Below, piece by piece: positions 25,521 to 33,747 of a stretch of DNA of 50,373 bases. The stretch is taken from contig NZ_WHNX01000022.1 of NCBI RefSeq assembly GCF_009362815.1, positions 1-50,373 on the forward strand. The letters run 5' to 3'. Source of the DNA: Alkalibaculum sporogenes (GTDB taxonomy: Bacteria; Bacillota; Clostridia; Eubacteriales; Alkalibacteraceae). The notes under the pieces are model-generated. The model saw only the letters and a program-made list of their open reading frames with translations. It ran no database searches and was not told the origin of the DNA. The position numbers and the translations under genes were made by a program. Position 1 is the stretch's first letter. The number at the start of each line of letters is the position of its first letter.

Positions 25521-26297
25521 TTATTTAACTATATTAATTAGATTTTGAGTAATTTCTTGGATACTAGCTTTTAACTTATCACTGGCCTTGTATGAAGAAG
25601 TGTTTTCACGATCGGATACACTTATTTTTTTATCATAATAGATAAAACCAATACAATGTTCTTCTCCAACATGTTCTCTAATAAAATCTTCGTCCTCTTT
25701 GTCGGTAATCTTATTTCCAATCACCATTACATTAGAAACTCCTAAATCAGCAGCTAATTTTTTCACACTATAAAATGTTTGTACACTTCTTTCTCCAGGC
25801 TCTACTACTGCAATAAAGGCATCTACTTCACTTGCTGTCCCTCTACCTAGATGTTCTATGCCTGCTTCCATGTCCATAACAACTACATCTTTTTCATGTA
25901 AAATCAAATGTGACATAAGTTTCTTTAAGAGCACGTGTTCAGCACATACACAACCTGCTCCGCCAATATCAACACTACCCATAACTAATACTTTCACACC
26001 ATCATACTCCCTGGCGTATCTGTCGGGAATATCATCTACCTTTGGGTTAAGTTTAAATGTTTGCCCGTAGGTACCTGCTGGAGAACCTGTTCTTTCTTCC
26101 ACAAGGTCTTTCATTTCTGATATGGGTACTATTTTAGCTGCATCATCAGCATTCATACCTAATGCCAAAGCTAAGTTTGCGTCTGGATCAGCATCTACTG
26201 CAAGAACTTTGTAACCATTTTCATTGAAACATCTGCATAGGGCGGCGGATATGGTTGATTTACCAACTCCGCCTTTTCCTGTAATAGCAATTTTCAT
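25521..26297 (-). CDS. cooC: CODH nickel-insertion ATPase
   Basis: A 258-residue MinD-like ATPase. Walker A is ITGKGGVGKSTIS at residues 4-16; DADPDANLALALG follows; a Cys-x-Cys pair in GGAGCVCAEH is the dimer metal site known from CooC; and MDMEAGIEHLGRGTA is the family switch. It loads nickel into the C-cluster of CODH. The start lies 8 bases past the acsA stop, and the ribosome site GGTGAG overlaps the acsA end, so the two are co-translated. This is the second MinD-type maturase in the window. Confidence 0.92.
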   Translation of the reverse strand: MKIAITGKGGVGKSTISAALCRCFNENGYKVLAVDADPDANLALALGMNADDAAKIVPISEMKDLVEERTGSPAGTYGQTFKLNPKVDDIPDRYAREYDGVKVLVMGSVDIGGAGCVCAEHVLLKKLMSHLILHEKDVVVMDMEAGIEHLGRGTASEVDAFIAVVEPGERSVQTFYSVKKLAADLGVSNVMVIGNKITDKEDEDFIREHVGEEHCIGFIYYDKKISVSDRENTSSYKASDKLKASIQEITQNLINIVK

Positions 26298-26305
26298 ATA
26301 CTCAC

Positions 26306-28198
26306 CTATATTCCTAATCTATCTCTTTTTTCTTCTATTCTTTCCATAATTTTTTGAGCACATACAGTTGGATCTTCTTCAAAGAAGAATTTAGCTCCAA
26401 CTTTGTCTTCTAACTGATTAGTTAAAATGTCCACAAATCTTGCAGAACCAGTTACTTGTGGAGTTATTCCTAAGAAAGTATCAATTCCTGATGACACTAC
26501 GTAAGTACCGATACCTACTGCTTTCTCACTCATCCACTCAGGAGCTACACCAACAACAGGAAGATTTGAGTTATCTAAACCTCTTTCTTTAGAAACTCTA
26601 CTTACAAGATCAAGAATTCTACTAATATCTACACAAGATCCCATATGAAGGATTGGTGGAATACCAACTCTTTCGCATACTTCTCTAAGTCCACGACCTG
26701 CTAATTCTTTAGCTTCCATAGTAAGAAGTCCTGCTTTTGCTGCTGCTTGTGCTGCACATCCTGTTGTAACTACAATTATATCGTTCTTTATTAATTCTTT
26801 CATAATTGTTATATGACTATTATCATGTTGCACTTTTGGATTATTACATCCAACTATACCTGCAGCACCTCTAATAACACCAGCCCATATTACATCAGAA
26901 AGTGGCTTAACAGTTTCGAATACATCCGTTTGACTATTTACAACTTTGTCAAGATGATCAATAATTGTTTCAACACTGTATCCAAGCATCGCCTTACTTT
27001 TTTGTTGAGGAATCATCACTTTAGTTCTATCTCTATTTTTATAGTTTAGGATAGCTTCTCTTACGATTTTTTTCGTAATATCTAATGCATGTTCTTCATT
27101 AAATTCAATGTAAGTAGCGCCTTCCATTTTCGCTTTTGGTGAAGTTGCAATGAACTTAGTGTGATAACATTCTGCTAATTTTGGTAGAGCAGGGTAAATA
27201 CATTGTACATCTACTAGTACAGCTTCCATTGCTCCTGTAACAATTGCCATTTCTTGTTGATAAAAGTTACCTGCAATCTTAACACCATGTCGCATAGTTA
27301 CTTCATTACCAGTACAGCACATACCAACTAAGTTAATACCTTCTGCACCATTATCTTTTGCAAGTTTCATAAGTTCTGGATCTTCTGCTGCCAGTACTAC
27401 CATCTCAGAAAAACTAGGGTCATGTCCATGTAATAAGATATTTACCATGTTTTCTTCAATTACACCAAGATTAGCTTCTGTACTTCTAGCTGTTGGAGTA
27501 CCGAATACTATATCAGTAAATTCTGTCCCCATCATCGATCCACCCCAACCATTTGAAAGGGATGTTCTCATAGACATATCCATTAAACTATCCACTTCAC
27601 TAGTACAACCGATATGAGTGGAATGTAAAATCGTTGCAACTTCTCTGTCAATAGCTCTTGGTTCTATATTAAGGTCTTTCCATATCTTTTGTCTTGGTTC
27701 TGGAGCACGTTTAATGAATCTTTGTGTTCCAAATGGCTTACCAAACTCCATAAGCGCTACTTCTGCGACTTCATGAGCAATCTGGTATATTTCTTTACCC
27801 TCTGTGTCAACTTCCCATTCTTTTGCAAGTTTCATTAACTTTTCTGGGTTTTTCACTTTATAATTACCATCTTCAGATGCCATATGTAGTACATGGATAA
27901 TATCTCTCGCATGATCTGAATGAGATGACACCCCTGCTGCTACAGTTCTAGCAAAGTTTCTTGCAACAATAGTATCGGCAGTAGCACCGCAAATACCTTT
28001 TTGAGCACCTTTTCCTTCTACTGGACTAATTCTACATGGTCCCATAGAACAGTTTTTACAACAGATACCTTTTTCTCCAAATCCACAAGATGCTTTCATA
28101 GCAGCTTTTCTGTCCCACATTGTTTCCGCGCCGTCTCTCTTGGCTTTTTCCAATAAAGCATCGGCAGTTACATCAAATCCTAAGACTTCATGACTCAT
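26306..28198 (-). CDS. acsA: Carbon monoxide dehydrogenase catalytic subunit
   Basis: A 630-residue nickel CODH that reduces CO2 to CO for acetyl-CoA synthase, or oxidises CO. N-terminal cluster cysteines are Cys38 and Cys46 (D cluster) and Cys47, Cys50, Cys55 and Cys70 (B cluster), the same spacing as Carboxydothermus CODH-II. C-cluster ligand segments are present in order: LLHGHDPSFSE, VGMCCTGNE, VDVQCIYPAL, GIVGCNNPK, VTTGCAAQAAA and MGSCVDISR. It leads the acsA-cooC-acsB1 unit behind a promoter with a TTGTATATACAA operator. ATG start after GGGAGG. This is the only CODH gene in the window. Confidence 0.97.
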   Translation of the reverse strand: MSHEVLGFDVTADALLEKAKRDGAETMWDRKAAMKASCGFGEKGICCKNCSMGPCRISPVEGKGAQKGICGATADTIVARNFARTVAAGVSSHSDHARDIIHVLHMASEDGNYKVKNPEKLMKLAKEWEVDTEGKEIYQIAHEVAEVALMEFGKPFGTQRFIKRAPEPRQKIWKDLNIEPRAIDREVATILHSTHIGCTSEVDSLMDMSMRTSLSNGWGGSMMGTEFTDIVFGTPTARSTEANLGVIEENMVNILLHGHDPSFSEMVVLAAEDPELMKLAKDNGAEGINLVGMCCTGNEVTMRHGVKIAGNFYQQEMAIVTGAMEAVLVDVQCIYPALPKLAECYHTKFIATSPKAKMEGATYIEFNEEHALDITKKIVREAILNYKNRDRTKVMIPQQKSKAMLGYSVETIIDHLDKVVNSQTDVFETVKPLSDVIWAGVIRGAAGIVGCNNPKVQHDNSHITIMKELIKNDIIVVTTGCAAQAAAKAGLLTMEAKELAGRGLREVCERVGIPPILHMGSCVDISRILDLVSRVSKERGLDNSNLPVVGVAPEWMSEKAVGIGTYVVSSGIDTFLGITPQVTGSARFVDILTNQLEDKVGAKFFFEEDPTVCAQKIMERIEEKRDRLGI

Positions 28199-28247
28199 TG
28201 TTTTACCTCCCTTTTTTAAGCGATAATTTACTCAAAAACTTTTTTAC

Positions 28248-28300
28248 TTGTATATACAACTTTATAGTCTTAGTTTAATAGTAGAAACTGTATTTGTCAA
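28248..28300 (-). promoter_or_regulatory. Promoter and GntR-like operator of acsA-cooC-acsB1
   Basis: On the minus strand, perfect TTGACA (28295-28300), 17-bp spacer and TAAACT (28272-28277). The perfect palindrome TTGTATATACAA (28248-28259) begins 13 bases after the -10 box, in the early transcribed region, where a repressor would block elongation or initiation. The same word lies ahead of mtgA and the second corrinoid gene. Confidence 0.78.
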
Positions 28301-28983
28301 CCGCAAAAAGCTTAATTTCGCAAAAAATTGTTAATTTCTTATCAGTAAGCAGTATATATCTTTGTTAACGAGTACAATAAAGTATATTCAATAAAAAAAA
28401 TATGCAAAAAAAATATTTTACATTCATTTTTTCTTATCTATTTGTACTTTATTTAAGATGCGCTTGTCTTTGTATTTACAAATTAGGTCATTACAAATCA
28501 AAAATTATGATAACGTTTTCACATAAGTTTAACTTTTATAATAATTATCTCTCTAAATCAACTAATACAATCTATATAATTATTATACAACTCTTTTAGT
28601 TACAAGAGATTTTTATATATAGTGATGAAAAAGCCTAATGAGTTCAATTATATTTTTCAAAGTATATATAACGGCTTATTATCAACTACATATGTTTATA
28701 TAGTTAATTTTACTTTTATATTAAAATAAGCTGCCTGTAGTTAGGCAGCTTATTTTGATATAAACTAGTTTTACGATTTTAAAACTTTTTTGTATTCAGA
28801 TAATAGTCAAATCCTCTATATCAAGTTCATAATTTAAATTATGGACATATGAATTAGCTATTCTTAATCTGATTTTTAACAACCTAACTCTAGGTTTTTG
28901 TTATATTCATAACATTTTGTAAACGTATATCAATACCCTACCTATTGGCTATTTACAATAGATAAATTGAATAAAGTGAAACT
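28301..28983. other. Long AT-rich intergenic region with a strong hairpin
   Basis: No convincing gene is present; the small reading frame on the plus strand near 28402-28599 lacks a ribosome site and has low-complexity, AT-driven composition. The one clear structure is a bidirectional terminator-like hairpin at 28723-28756: AAAATAAGCTGCCT, GTAGTT loop and the complement. It probably ends the penicillin-binding protein transcript coming from the right. A smaller hairpin, AACCTA/TAGGTT, lies at 28881-28896. Confidence 0.6.
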
Positions 28984-31152
28984 TTATTCAGCAGGGGTTT
29001 TATTACCATTTCCTATTCCATTAAAAAAATCTTCTATTCTATTTATAAGATGTAATTTATCACATAGTTCTACAGGTTCTTGACCCATAAGGTAGTATCT
29101 CTCTTCTTTACTAATTTCGGGACATTTACCAGCTACAAATAATTTTCCAGTGTCTTTATCCACTTCAACAACTGATATTCTAACACTATTAAAATATGTT
29201 TCTTGATTTTCGGGTATAAGTATATTTACAATTTGGCTTTCCAATATATTATTAGTATCCACATTTTCTTGAGCTGCTGGCGACAATACAGATATATTTA
29301 TGGTCGGATTATTACCTGTTTTCACTAGTTGTTCAGTGGCAATCAAATTTTCTTCTAATGATCTTGTGATATAATTTCCGTATACTCTAGCAGAATAATC
29401 ACTTCTACCATTTGTAGCTTTATTTTCTGTATCTCCAATCCATACTGCAGTGGTTATACTACCCGTAAACCCTACAAACCATAGATCTTTGTTTTCATCG
29501 GTAGTTCCTGTTTTTCCTCCAGTAGAATAAGGTGTTTTAGCACTTTTCCCTGTACCTCGATTTACTACATCAATTAGTACTTGCTTAATTTCTGTAGCTG
29601 TATTTGGACTAATTACTTGCCTTGTATTGACTTGGCTATATTCACGATTGTAAATGATATTGTCGTTACTATCTGTAATATGATCTATATAATACACTTC
29701 ATTCTTAACACCACCATTTGCAAATACTCCATAAGCATTTGCCATTTCTAAAGGTGAAATGCCATAACTCATTCCGCCTAGAGCGGTGGTTAGCGTATAA
29801 TCTTCTTCTTTAATAGATGTAATTCCAAATTCATTATTGATAAAATCTATAGTTTTTTTTACACCTAATGTATTTAGTATCTTTACAGCTGGTATATTCG
29901 CCGAATTGACAATGGCTTCTCTTATAGTAATATATCCTTGATAATTGTCTCCAACATTTTTAGGATTATAACCATTGAAATTTGTTGGCTCATCCAAAAT
30001 TAACGAATTAGCTGTTATAATATTTTCCTCTAACGCCATCGAGTATATAAGAGGTTTAATCGCAGATCCTGGCTGCCTTGGAATTTTCGCCATATCTATA
30101 TCAGTATTTCCCCCATAATATGCTAAAATCGCCCCTGATGCAGAATCAACAGTCACAAATGATCCTGTGACATGATTCTGCAATACAGAGGATTTAAGTT
30201 CCTCATTTAGAGACGCTAGGGCTAAATTCTGCATTTTACTGTTTATAGTGGTGTGAATGGTAAGTCCATCATTTTCAATTAATTCTTTTGTCTGTTCTTT
30301 TGATATCTCTTTATTGGGATATTTCTTTTGCAAATGATTTTGATACTCTAAAATAACTTGATTAATATAAGCACTATATCCTTGTTTGTTTTTACTTGAT
30401 TCTAAGGATTCACTATCTATTATAACAACTTCTTCGTTCTTAGCAGACCTTGCTTCCTCTTCAGTTATATAACCAGCTGTTGCCATTCTATCGAGTACAG
30501 TCTCTTGTCTTTTTTTTGCTAATTCGTAATTAGAATCAGGTGCATACGCACTTGGAGCTTGTGGTAGACCTGCTATCATAGCACTCTCTGGTAGCGAGAG
30601 CTCTGATACGTCTTTTCCAAAAAACTCTTTACTTGCTTCTTGAACTCCATATGTTCCTGAACCTAAATAAATTTCATTCAAGTACATTTCAAGTATCTGA
30701 TCTTTTGTATATTTTTTTTCTAATTGTCTAGCGGTTAAGGCTTCATTTATTTTTCTGAAAATAGTCTGTTCTGTCGATATTTCATCAAAAAGATTTCTAG
30801 CTAATTGTTGAGTAATAGTGCTAGCACCTTCAGTTATTTCACCTTTTCTGATATTTGCTAGCAATGCACGACCAATTCCAATAGGGTCATATCCATGATG
30901 CTCATAAAACCTTGAATCTTCTACAGCAATAATTCCATTTATTAAATCATCTGGCATCTCTTCTAGCTTCACATATGTCCTATTTTGATTATACATTTCG
31001 CCTACGATCACACCATCTGCAGATACGACTTGAGTTTTTTCAGGTGGCTTATATTCGTAATTTTCTACATCAACTGGAGAATATGAACAACCAAAGATTA
31101 AAAATATAATCATAACTATAAAAATTGTGGCTAACACAATTCTTTTCTTCAT
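28984..31152 (-). CDS. Class A penicillin-binding protein (transglycosylase/transpeptidase)
   Basis: A 722-residue bifunctional cell-wall enzyme anchored in the membrane and facing outward. An N-terminal hydrophobic segment (residues 5-22) ends in IFGC, a possible but imperfect lipobox. The glycosyltransferase-51 domain has VEDSRFYEHHGYDP and ASTITQQLARNLF; the transpeptidase domain has the SxxK motif in PGSAIKPLIYS, a NSANIPAVK SxN motif and the KTG motif in GGKTGTT. The short C-terminal tail has a CPE..C-like segment (AGKCPEISKEE, VELCDK). It follows the RluA-type gene on the same strand after about 113 bases. The family is certain; the PBP1a-type subgroup is inferred. Confidence 0.92.
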   Translation of the reverse strand: MKKRIVLATIFIVMIIFLIFGCSYSPVDVENYEYKPPEKTQVVSADGVIVGEMYNQNRTYVKLEEMPDDLINGIIAVEDSRFYEHHGYDPIGIGRALLANIRKGEITEGASTITQQLARNLFDEISTEQTIFRKINEALTARQLEKKYTKDQILEMYLNEIYLGSGTYGVQEASKEFFGKDVSELSLPESAMIAGLPQAPSAYAPDSNYELAKKRQETVLDRMATAGYITEEEARSAKNEEVVIIDSESLESSKNKQGYSAYINQVILEYQNHLQKKYPNKEISKEQTKELIENDGLTIHTTINSKMQNLALASLNEELKSSVLQNHVTGSFVTVDSASGAILAYYGGNTDIDMAKIPRQPGSAIKPLIYSMALEENIITANSLILDEPTNFNGYNPKNVGDNYQGYITIREAIVNSANIPAVKILNTLGVKKTIDFINNEFGITSIKEEDYTLTTALGGMSYGISPLEMANAYGVFANGGVKNEVYYIDHITDSNDNIIYNREYSQVNTRQVISPNTATEIKQVLIDVVNRGTGKSAKTPYSTGGKTGTTDENKDLWFVGFTGSITTAVWIGDTENKATNGRSDYSARVYGNYITRSLEENLIATEQLVKTGNNPTINISVLSPAAQENVDTNNILESQIVNILIPENQETYFNSVRISVVEVDKDTGKLFVAGKCPEISKEERYYLMGQEPVELCDKLHLINRIEDFFNGIGNGNKTPAE

Positions 31153-31265
31153 TTGTTTTCACCTTCTTTCTATAAAAGCTTTATACTTAGTTGTAGTATT
31201 AATTAAGTATCCTAACTCGATTAACCTTATCCTATATTAGCTATATATTATCTGATTTTTACATC

Positions 31266-32177
31266 CTACAATTCCAACTTGTTAATTACCTCTTCTATAT
31301 CTCTAGGCATATCTGCCTTAAATTCACATGGAATATGCAGTCTTGAATGATTAAATACTATCTTATTAGCATGCAAGGCTTGCCTGCTAATATATTGCAT
31401 TGAATTTTCATTATACAAGCTATCACCTATAATAGGATGACCTATACTCTTTAAATGAACTCTAATTTGATGTGTTCTACCCGTTTCTAATCTTATTTCA
31501 AGTAGAGAGTGTTCCTTAAATTTTTTTATTGTTTTATAGTGGGTTATAGCTTCTTTTCCTTCTTCCATTACTATACGCATTATCGAGTCTTCATAAGGGC
31601 GACCTATGGGCGCGTGGATGGTTCCTTCTTCTACATCAGGTATTCCTTCAACCAAAGCACAGTAAATCTTTTCTACTTTATCTTGTTTCATTTCATTTTG
31701 TATAAACTGATGAGCATATTTATTTTTTGCAATTATTATTACTCCTGAAGTGTCTCTATCTAAACGGTTTACAAATCTAATCTTTGCATTAATATTATTT
31801 TTTTCCCAGTAGAATGCAATTGCGTTAGCTAAAGTCCCTCTCGGATGACTTCTAGTAGCATGTGTTACTATTCCAGGATTTTTATTGATTACTAATACAT
31901 CATCATCCTCGTGAATAACTTTTATAGGAATATCTTCAGGATCACTGTCTATATGTTCTTCTCCTAAATAGACGACAATTTTGTCATTAGCTTTTAGTGG
32001 CTCATTTATTGTCACTTTAATATCGTTAACTAATATTTCTCCTTCCCTTTTAATTTTTCTAATTAATCGAGATGAGTAGTGAAATTTATCCATTAGATAA
32101 TCTTTAACCTTAGTGTCGAATGTTTGTCCATCTACATTATATATGTAAGTAAAATAATTTTCTTGATACTTCCTCAT
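31266..32177 (-). CDS. RluA-family pseudouridine synthase (RluD-like)
   Basis: A 303-residue RNA-modifying enzyme. An N-terminal S4 RNA-binding domain (LMDKFHYSSRLIRKIKREGEILVNDIKV, about residues 28-55) leads to the catalytic domain with VNRLDRDTSGVIIIAKN, whose Asp in RLDRDTSG is the nucleophile. RTHQIRVHLKSIGHPIIGD is the family's late motif. It isomerises uridines in ribosomal or transfer RNA; the target is not readable. Length is typical. It lies between the penicillin-binding protein and a 6S-like RNA on the same strand. Start ATG after GGAGGG. Confidence 0.9.
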   Translation of the reverse strand: MRKYQENYFTYIYNVDGQTFDTKVKDYLMDKFHYSSRLIRKIKREGEILVNDIKVTINEPLKANDKIVVYLGEEHIDSDPEDIPIKVIHEDDDVLVINKNPGIVTHATRSHPRGTLANAIAFYWEKNNINAKIRFVNRLDRDTSGVIIIAKNKYAHQFIQNEMKQDKVEKIYCALVEGIPDVEEGTIHAPIGRPYEDSIMRIVMEEGKEAITHYKTIKKFKEHSLLEIRLETGRTHQIRVHLKSIGHPIIGDSLYNENSMQYISRQALHANKIVFNHSRLHIPCEFKADMPRDIEEVINKLEL

Positions 32178-32278
32178 AAGACCCTCCTATTATTATATTG
32201 AATTATACACAATAATTATGTAATTGCAAACTTATAAGATGTAAATTAAAAATTGTAAAGTGTAAAGAAAAGTAAAAC

Positions 32279-32491
32279 ACAAAAAAAGCACCCGCAGGTG
32301 CTTAAATTACCCAAAATGCCGTTCTCTAAGATTTTGACGCCTAGAAGAGTTCTAGGTGGGTGCCTCGTCTTATGCCTCTGTCTTCCCTTCGAGGAGGGCC
32401 TGACATTATCATGAGAACAAAAGCTCCCGATAAATATTTGTAGGTTCAAAATATTAGAGTATATCGCACATCTCAGGAATAAGTAATTAAA
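32279..32491 (-). ncRNA. ssrS: 6S-like regulatory RNA
   Basis: A ~200-nt minus-strand RNA with a strong terminator at its 3' end (AGCACC/GGTGCT stem followed by seven T, 32279-32302) and its own promoter. The ends pair as a long closing stem: CCTGAGATG with CATTTTGGG (allowing G-U pairs), then TCTAATATTTTGA with TCAAAATCTTAGA (one mismatch). The middle is open, with a small hairpin CCTAGAA-CTC-TTCTAGG on the 3' side, and the top forms a further stem around GTCAGGCCCTCC...AGGGAAGAC. This matches the layout of 6S RNA, which mimics an open promoter and binds RNA polymerase. The identity rests on structure and partial sequence recall only. Confidence 0.72.
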
Positions 32492-32497
32492 ATTACT

Positions 32498-32526
32498 ATA
32501 TTAATATTATATACTAAGTCGTTCAA
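32498..32526 (-). promoter_or_regulatory. Promoter of the 6S-like RNA
   Basis: On the minus strand, TTGAAC (32521-32526), 17-bp spacer and TAATAT (32498-32503); the start would be near 32491. Confidence 0.55.
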
Positions 32527-32597
32527 ATTATAAATAGCAATATTTGTTATGTTCATATATAATTTAATGATTTTAGTATTTGTTACACACTTTAAAT

Positions 32598-32626
32598 TTG
32601 ATTTGTTTGCTTATATTGTTTATAAT
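32598..32626 (+). promoter_or_regulatory. Promoter of pheA
   Basis: TTGATT (32598-32603), 17-bp spacer and perfect TATAAT (32621-32626), 33 bases before the ATG. Confidence 0.7.
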
Positions 32627-32659
32627 GATAGAAATCTATTATAGGAGGGTTGCATTTAT

Positions 32660-33481
32660 ATGTCAATAGAAAAAATTGTATACCAAGGTGATCCAGGCTC
32701 GTATAGTTATGAGGCCATGTTAGAATTTTTTGGTGATAATATCACCTTTGAAAATAAAGACTTCTTTCCTGATGTTTTTGAGGATGTTTCAAAAGGTAAT
32801 GCCAAATATGGTATTATTCCCTTTGAAAATTCTACAACTGGTGGAGTGTATGAAGTATTTGATTTATTAAACACTTATGAGAATTGTTATATTGTGGGTG
32901 AAATCTGCGTAGAGATTAATCATAATTTAATGTCCATCAAAGATGCAAAAATTCAAGATATAACTACAGTTTATTCTCATCCTCAAGCACTAGATCAATG
33001 TAAACAATACATCCGCAAAATGAATTTTCATGAAATGCCTTATCGAAATACTGCTACTAGTGCAAAAGCAGTTAGCGAAATGAATAATAAATCCTGTGCT
33101 GCAATTGCAAATAAAATGGCTGCAAATTTTTACAATTTAGAGATATTAGATTCTAAAATAAACAATTATATAAATAATATAACCAAATTTATTATAATAA
33201 CAAATAATCTTACATTTGATAAAAATTCTAATAAAATCAGTCTTATATTAATTACTTCACATTCACCTGGTGCTTTGTATGAAGCTCTAGGATGTTTAGC
33301 AAAAAATAATATTAACATGATGAAATTAGAATCTAGGCCAATCAAAAACATCCCATGGCAATATTCTTTTTATTTAGATCTTGAGGGTAACTTAGAAGAC
33401 GAAAATATAAAAAAGGCATTTAATGAATTATCAATAACCTGTAAGAAATTTAAAGTTTTAGGAAACTATATTGCATATTAA
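32660..33481 (+). CDS. pheA: Prephenate dehydratase
   Basis: A 273-residue monofunctional prephenate dehydratase making phenylpyruvate for phenylalanine. The catalytic domain shows YQGDPGSYSYEA at the start, IIPFENSTTGGVYEVFDLL, VYSHPQALDQC and NNITKFIII, where the usual TRF reads TKF. The C-terminal ACT domain has SPGALYEALGCLAKNNINMMKLESRP, whose GAL and ESRP motifs are the phenylalanine feedback site. No chorismate mutase domain is fused. ATG follows AGGAGG. It is a single-gene unit with its own promoter. Confidence 0.93.
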   Translation: MSIEKIVYQGDPGSYSYEAMLEFFGDNITFENKDFFPDVFEDVSKGNAKYGIIPFENSTTGGVYEVFDLLNTYENCYIVGEICVEINHNLMSIKDAKIQDITTVYSHPQALDQCKQYIRKMNFHEMPYRNTATSAKAVSEMNNKSCAAIANKMAANFYNLEILDSKINNYINNITKFIIITNNLTFDKNSNKISLILITSHSPGALYEALGCLAKNNINMMKLESRPIKNIPWQYSFYLDLEGNLEDENIKKAFNELSITCKKFKVLGNYIAY

Positions 33482-33683
33482 AGTGGTTCGAGTGATTATT
33501 GACTTTCATTAATTGACACTAGTGCTTTCTTTTAAATCGATATAATTTTATTATCACCTGTTTCTTTATTTCCTATTATCTACATATTGAAGCCTTTTTT
33601 CATATATTTTACTTAGTATATCGTTTAATTAAGGTGCTTTTAAAGAAATTTGTAAAAAATTGCGAGTTTTTATCATATAAAAC

Positions 33684-33712
33684 TTGTAAAAACTAACGTA
33701 AAAGTATACACT
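33684..33712 (+). promoter_or_regulatory. Possible promoter of typA
   Basis: TTGTAA (33684-33689), 17-bp spacer, TACACT (33707-33712), 36 bases before the ATG. A nearby AGTTTTTA/TAAAAACT inverted repeat overlaps the -35. The rest of the 266-base gap after pheA shows nothing clear. Confidence 0.5.
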
Positions 33713-33747
33713 ATTAAAGGTTTTAATTTGAAAGAAGGAGTCAATTA

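Noticed and set aside
28402-28599. A 65-residue plus-strand reading frame in the long intergenic region
   Set aside because: AT-driven composition, no Shine-Dalgarno, and no recognisable motif.
32279-32491. Signal recognition particle RNA
   Set aside because: ATGTCAGG and GGAAG recall the SRP helix 8, but the conserved GTCAGGTCCGGAAGGAAGCA order is absent and the end-to-end pairing fits 6S RNA better.
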